DNA from: JAFDED01 sp964611635
GTDB lineage: Bacteria; Desulfobacterota; JAFDED01
Direction: 5' to 3'
Assembly: GCA_964611635.1 (NCBI GenBank)
Contig: CAZTAS010000081.1
Coordinates: 1-24,081, forward strand
DNA: 24,081 nt
Both the position numbers and the translations under genes were made by a program. Under the pieces are notes generated by a model. That model saw only the letters and a list, made by a program, of their open reading frames with translations. It ran no database searches and was not told the origin of the DNA. This document shows positions 23,571-24,081 of this stretch, one piece after another. How positions within the stretch are numbered: position 1 is the first letter of the stretch; every line of letters starts with the position of its first letter.

Positions 23571-23578
23571 TCACCTCC
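23571..23578 (-). promoter_or_regulatory. GGAGGTGA motif in the dctP leader, about 80 bases before the ATG
   Basis: On the minus strand AAGGAGGTGAATC lies far from the dctP start, which has its own ribosome site. No ATG follows within reach. A GGAGGTGA-like motif at similar distance is found before TAXI receptors A and C. It may mark a leader peptide with an unusual start, or a regulatory element that can pair with the 16S tail. Confidence 0.35.
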
Positions 23579-23701
23579 TTGATATTTTTCTGGGTCAGGG
23601 ATTGAGGACTAATTTTTGATCCCTTTCAGCCATTATTCATAACTATTCCCGCTTTTATATTAAACGTCATTAATAATTGCATATTGACATTCCTAAACTA
23701 A

Positions 23702-23788
23702 GTGCCACGGGCAAACCGAAGATTGCCCGTGTCTTGTGATCATCACATTCATGCTTCACTGGCGAGCCTACGGTTCTGCCAGTGGCAC
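23702..23788 (-). ncRNA. Candidate structured RNA element in the dctP leader (cloverleaf-like)
   Basis: Three hairpins lie inside a closing stem. On the plus-strand coordinates: hairpin 1 pairs CACGGGCAA (23706-23714) with TTGCCCGTG (23723-23731). Hairpin 2 pairs TGTGA (23735-23739) with TCACA (23743-23747). Hairpin 3 pairs CACTGGC-GAGCC (23757-23768) with GGTTC-T-GCCAGTG (23772-23784), 12 bp with one bulge and a 3-base loop. GTGC (23702-23705) and GCAC (23785-23788) close the whole; the closing stem can reach 7 bp at the expense of hairpins 1 and 3. In the minus-strand RNA hairpin 1 has a C(UUCG)G tetraloop, a strong sign that this strand is the RNA. No T-run follows, so it is not a terminator. 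It matches no riboswitch consensus that I know. Confidence 0.5.
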
Positions 23789-23985
23789 CCAAGATATTCA
23801 TACTCGTGTTGGTGCAGCCACTAGCTGATTAAGAATATTATGCGCAAATATTAAAGACGTCTTATATAAGATCTTGTTTTAAAAATTCGACTTGCCCTCT
23901 GTTGCCTTACCCAGGGATATTTTCCGATGCGATAAAAATATAGCCCTATATCGATGGCGCGATACTCTTAAACTATCAACGTTTT

Positions 23986-24014
23986 ATTATCATTGCCAGA
24001 ATATTATATGTCAA
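23986..24014 (-). promoter_or_regulatory. Strong sigma-70-like promoter upstream of dctP
   Basis: On the minus strand TTGACA (24014-24009, 6 of 6) is followed after 17 bases by GATAAT (23991-23986, 5 of 6). Transcription would begin near 23979, giving a leader of about 490 bases to the dctP ATG that includes the structured element at 23702-23788. The bases from 24015 to the window end show nothing that I recognise. The other parts of 23491-23985 hold no gene. Confidence 0.6.
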
Positions 24015-24081
24015 GAATTTTTTAAGACCCAAAAATAGACATTGATCTTGGCACAGCTTCTTTTTGATCCCTTTTGGGCAT

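Noticed and set aside
23702..23788. tRNA or tRNA-like gene
   Set aside because: Cloverleaf-like, but there is no T-arm GTTCRA motif in position, no D-loop GG, no 7-base anticodon loop and no CCA-type acceptor end.
1..24081. CRISPR array
   Set aside because: No regularly spaced direct repeats; the only repeats are gene duplications, flank repeats and a REP pair.

Overview
The window (24,081 bases, intermediate GC) looks like the chromosome of an anaerobic, probably Desulfobacterota (deltaproteobacterium-like) bacterium. The reasons are an aldehyde:ferredoxin-oxidoreductase-family gene remnant, a dense set of TRAP transporters including TAXI-type receptors, an iron-sulfur-flavoprotein-like gene and an ACT-domain gene. 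This taxonomic guess is inference; there is no rRNA or other marker gene. I saw no tRNA, rRNA or CRISPR array.

Layout. (1) 1-1740 is a gene graveyard: the 3' end of a winged-helix protein, a possible amino-acid-kinase scrap, the N-terminal stub of a protein-isoaspartate methyltransferase-like gene, and the C-terminal part of an AOR-family gene that runs into that stub. (2) 1775-8784, minus strand, is a TAXI-TRAP locus. It has three paralogous TAXI solute-binding proteins (A, B, C) around one fused 4TM-12TM permease, plus a short two-helix membrane protein not previously obvious as an ORF. The receptors and their 3' flanks are repeated, so the locus grew by tandem duplication. (3) 8881-12167, plus strand and divergent, has an amidohydrolase, a 58-residue unknown ORF and an M19 dipeptidase. 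A plausible physiology is import of a small amide- or peptide-like acid by the TAXI system followed by hydrolysis. (4) 12193-16180 is a second accumulation of debris: a 5'-truncated IS1634-type transposase, two remnants of a REP-associated transposase with an inverted REP pair, and a tail of a CcsB/ResC-type protein. Between these lie an intact antibiotic-biosynthesis-monooxygenase-like gene and an ACT-domain gene. (5) 16184-19283, minus strand, is AT-rich accessory DNA: a double flavodoxin-fold protein, a second nearly identical copy of the ACT gene, and an orphan PD-(D/E)XK nuclease. (6) 19375-24014, minus strand, is a clean dctP-dctQ-dctM-Gfo/Idh/MocA operon, probably for uptake and oxidation of a sugar or sugar acid. 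It is preceded by a strong sigma-70-like promoter and a leader of about 490 nt.

The most interesting unexplained signal is in that dctP leader. A compact cloverleaf-like element (23702-23788), with three hairpins and a closing stem, reads on the minus strand with a C(UUCG)G tetraloop and looks like a structured regulatory RNA. Other notable points are the three-receptor/one-permease TAXI locus with its small membrane partner, the cassette-like duplication of the ACT gene with unrelated promoters, and the orphan nuclease.
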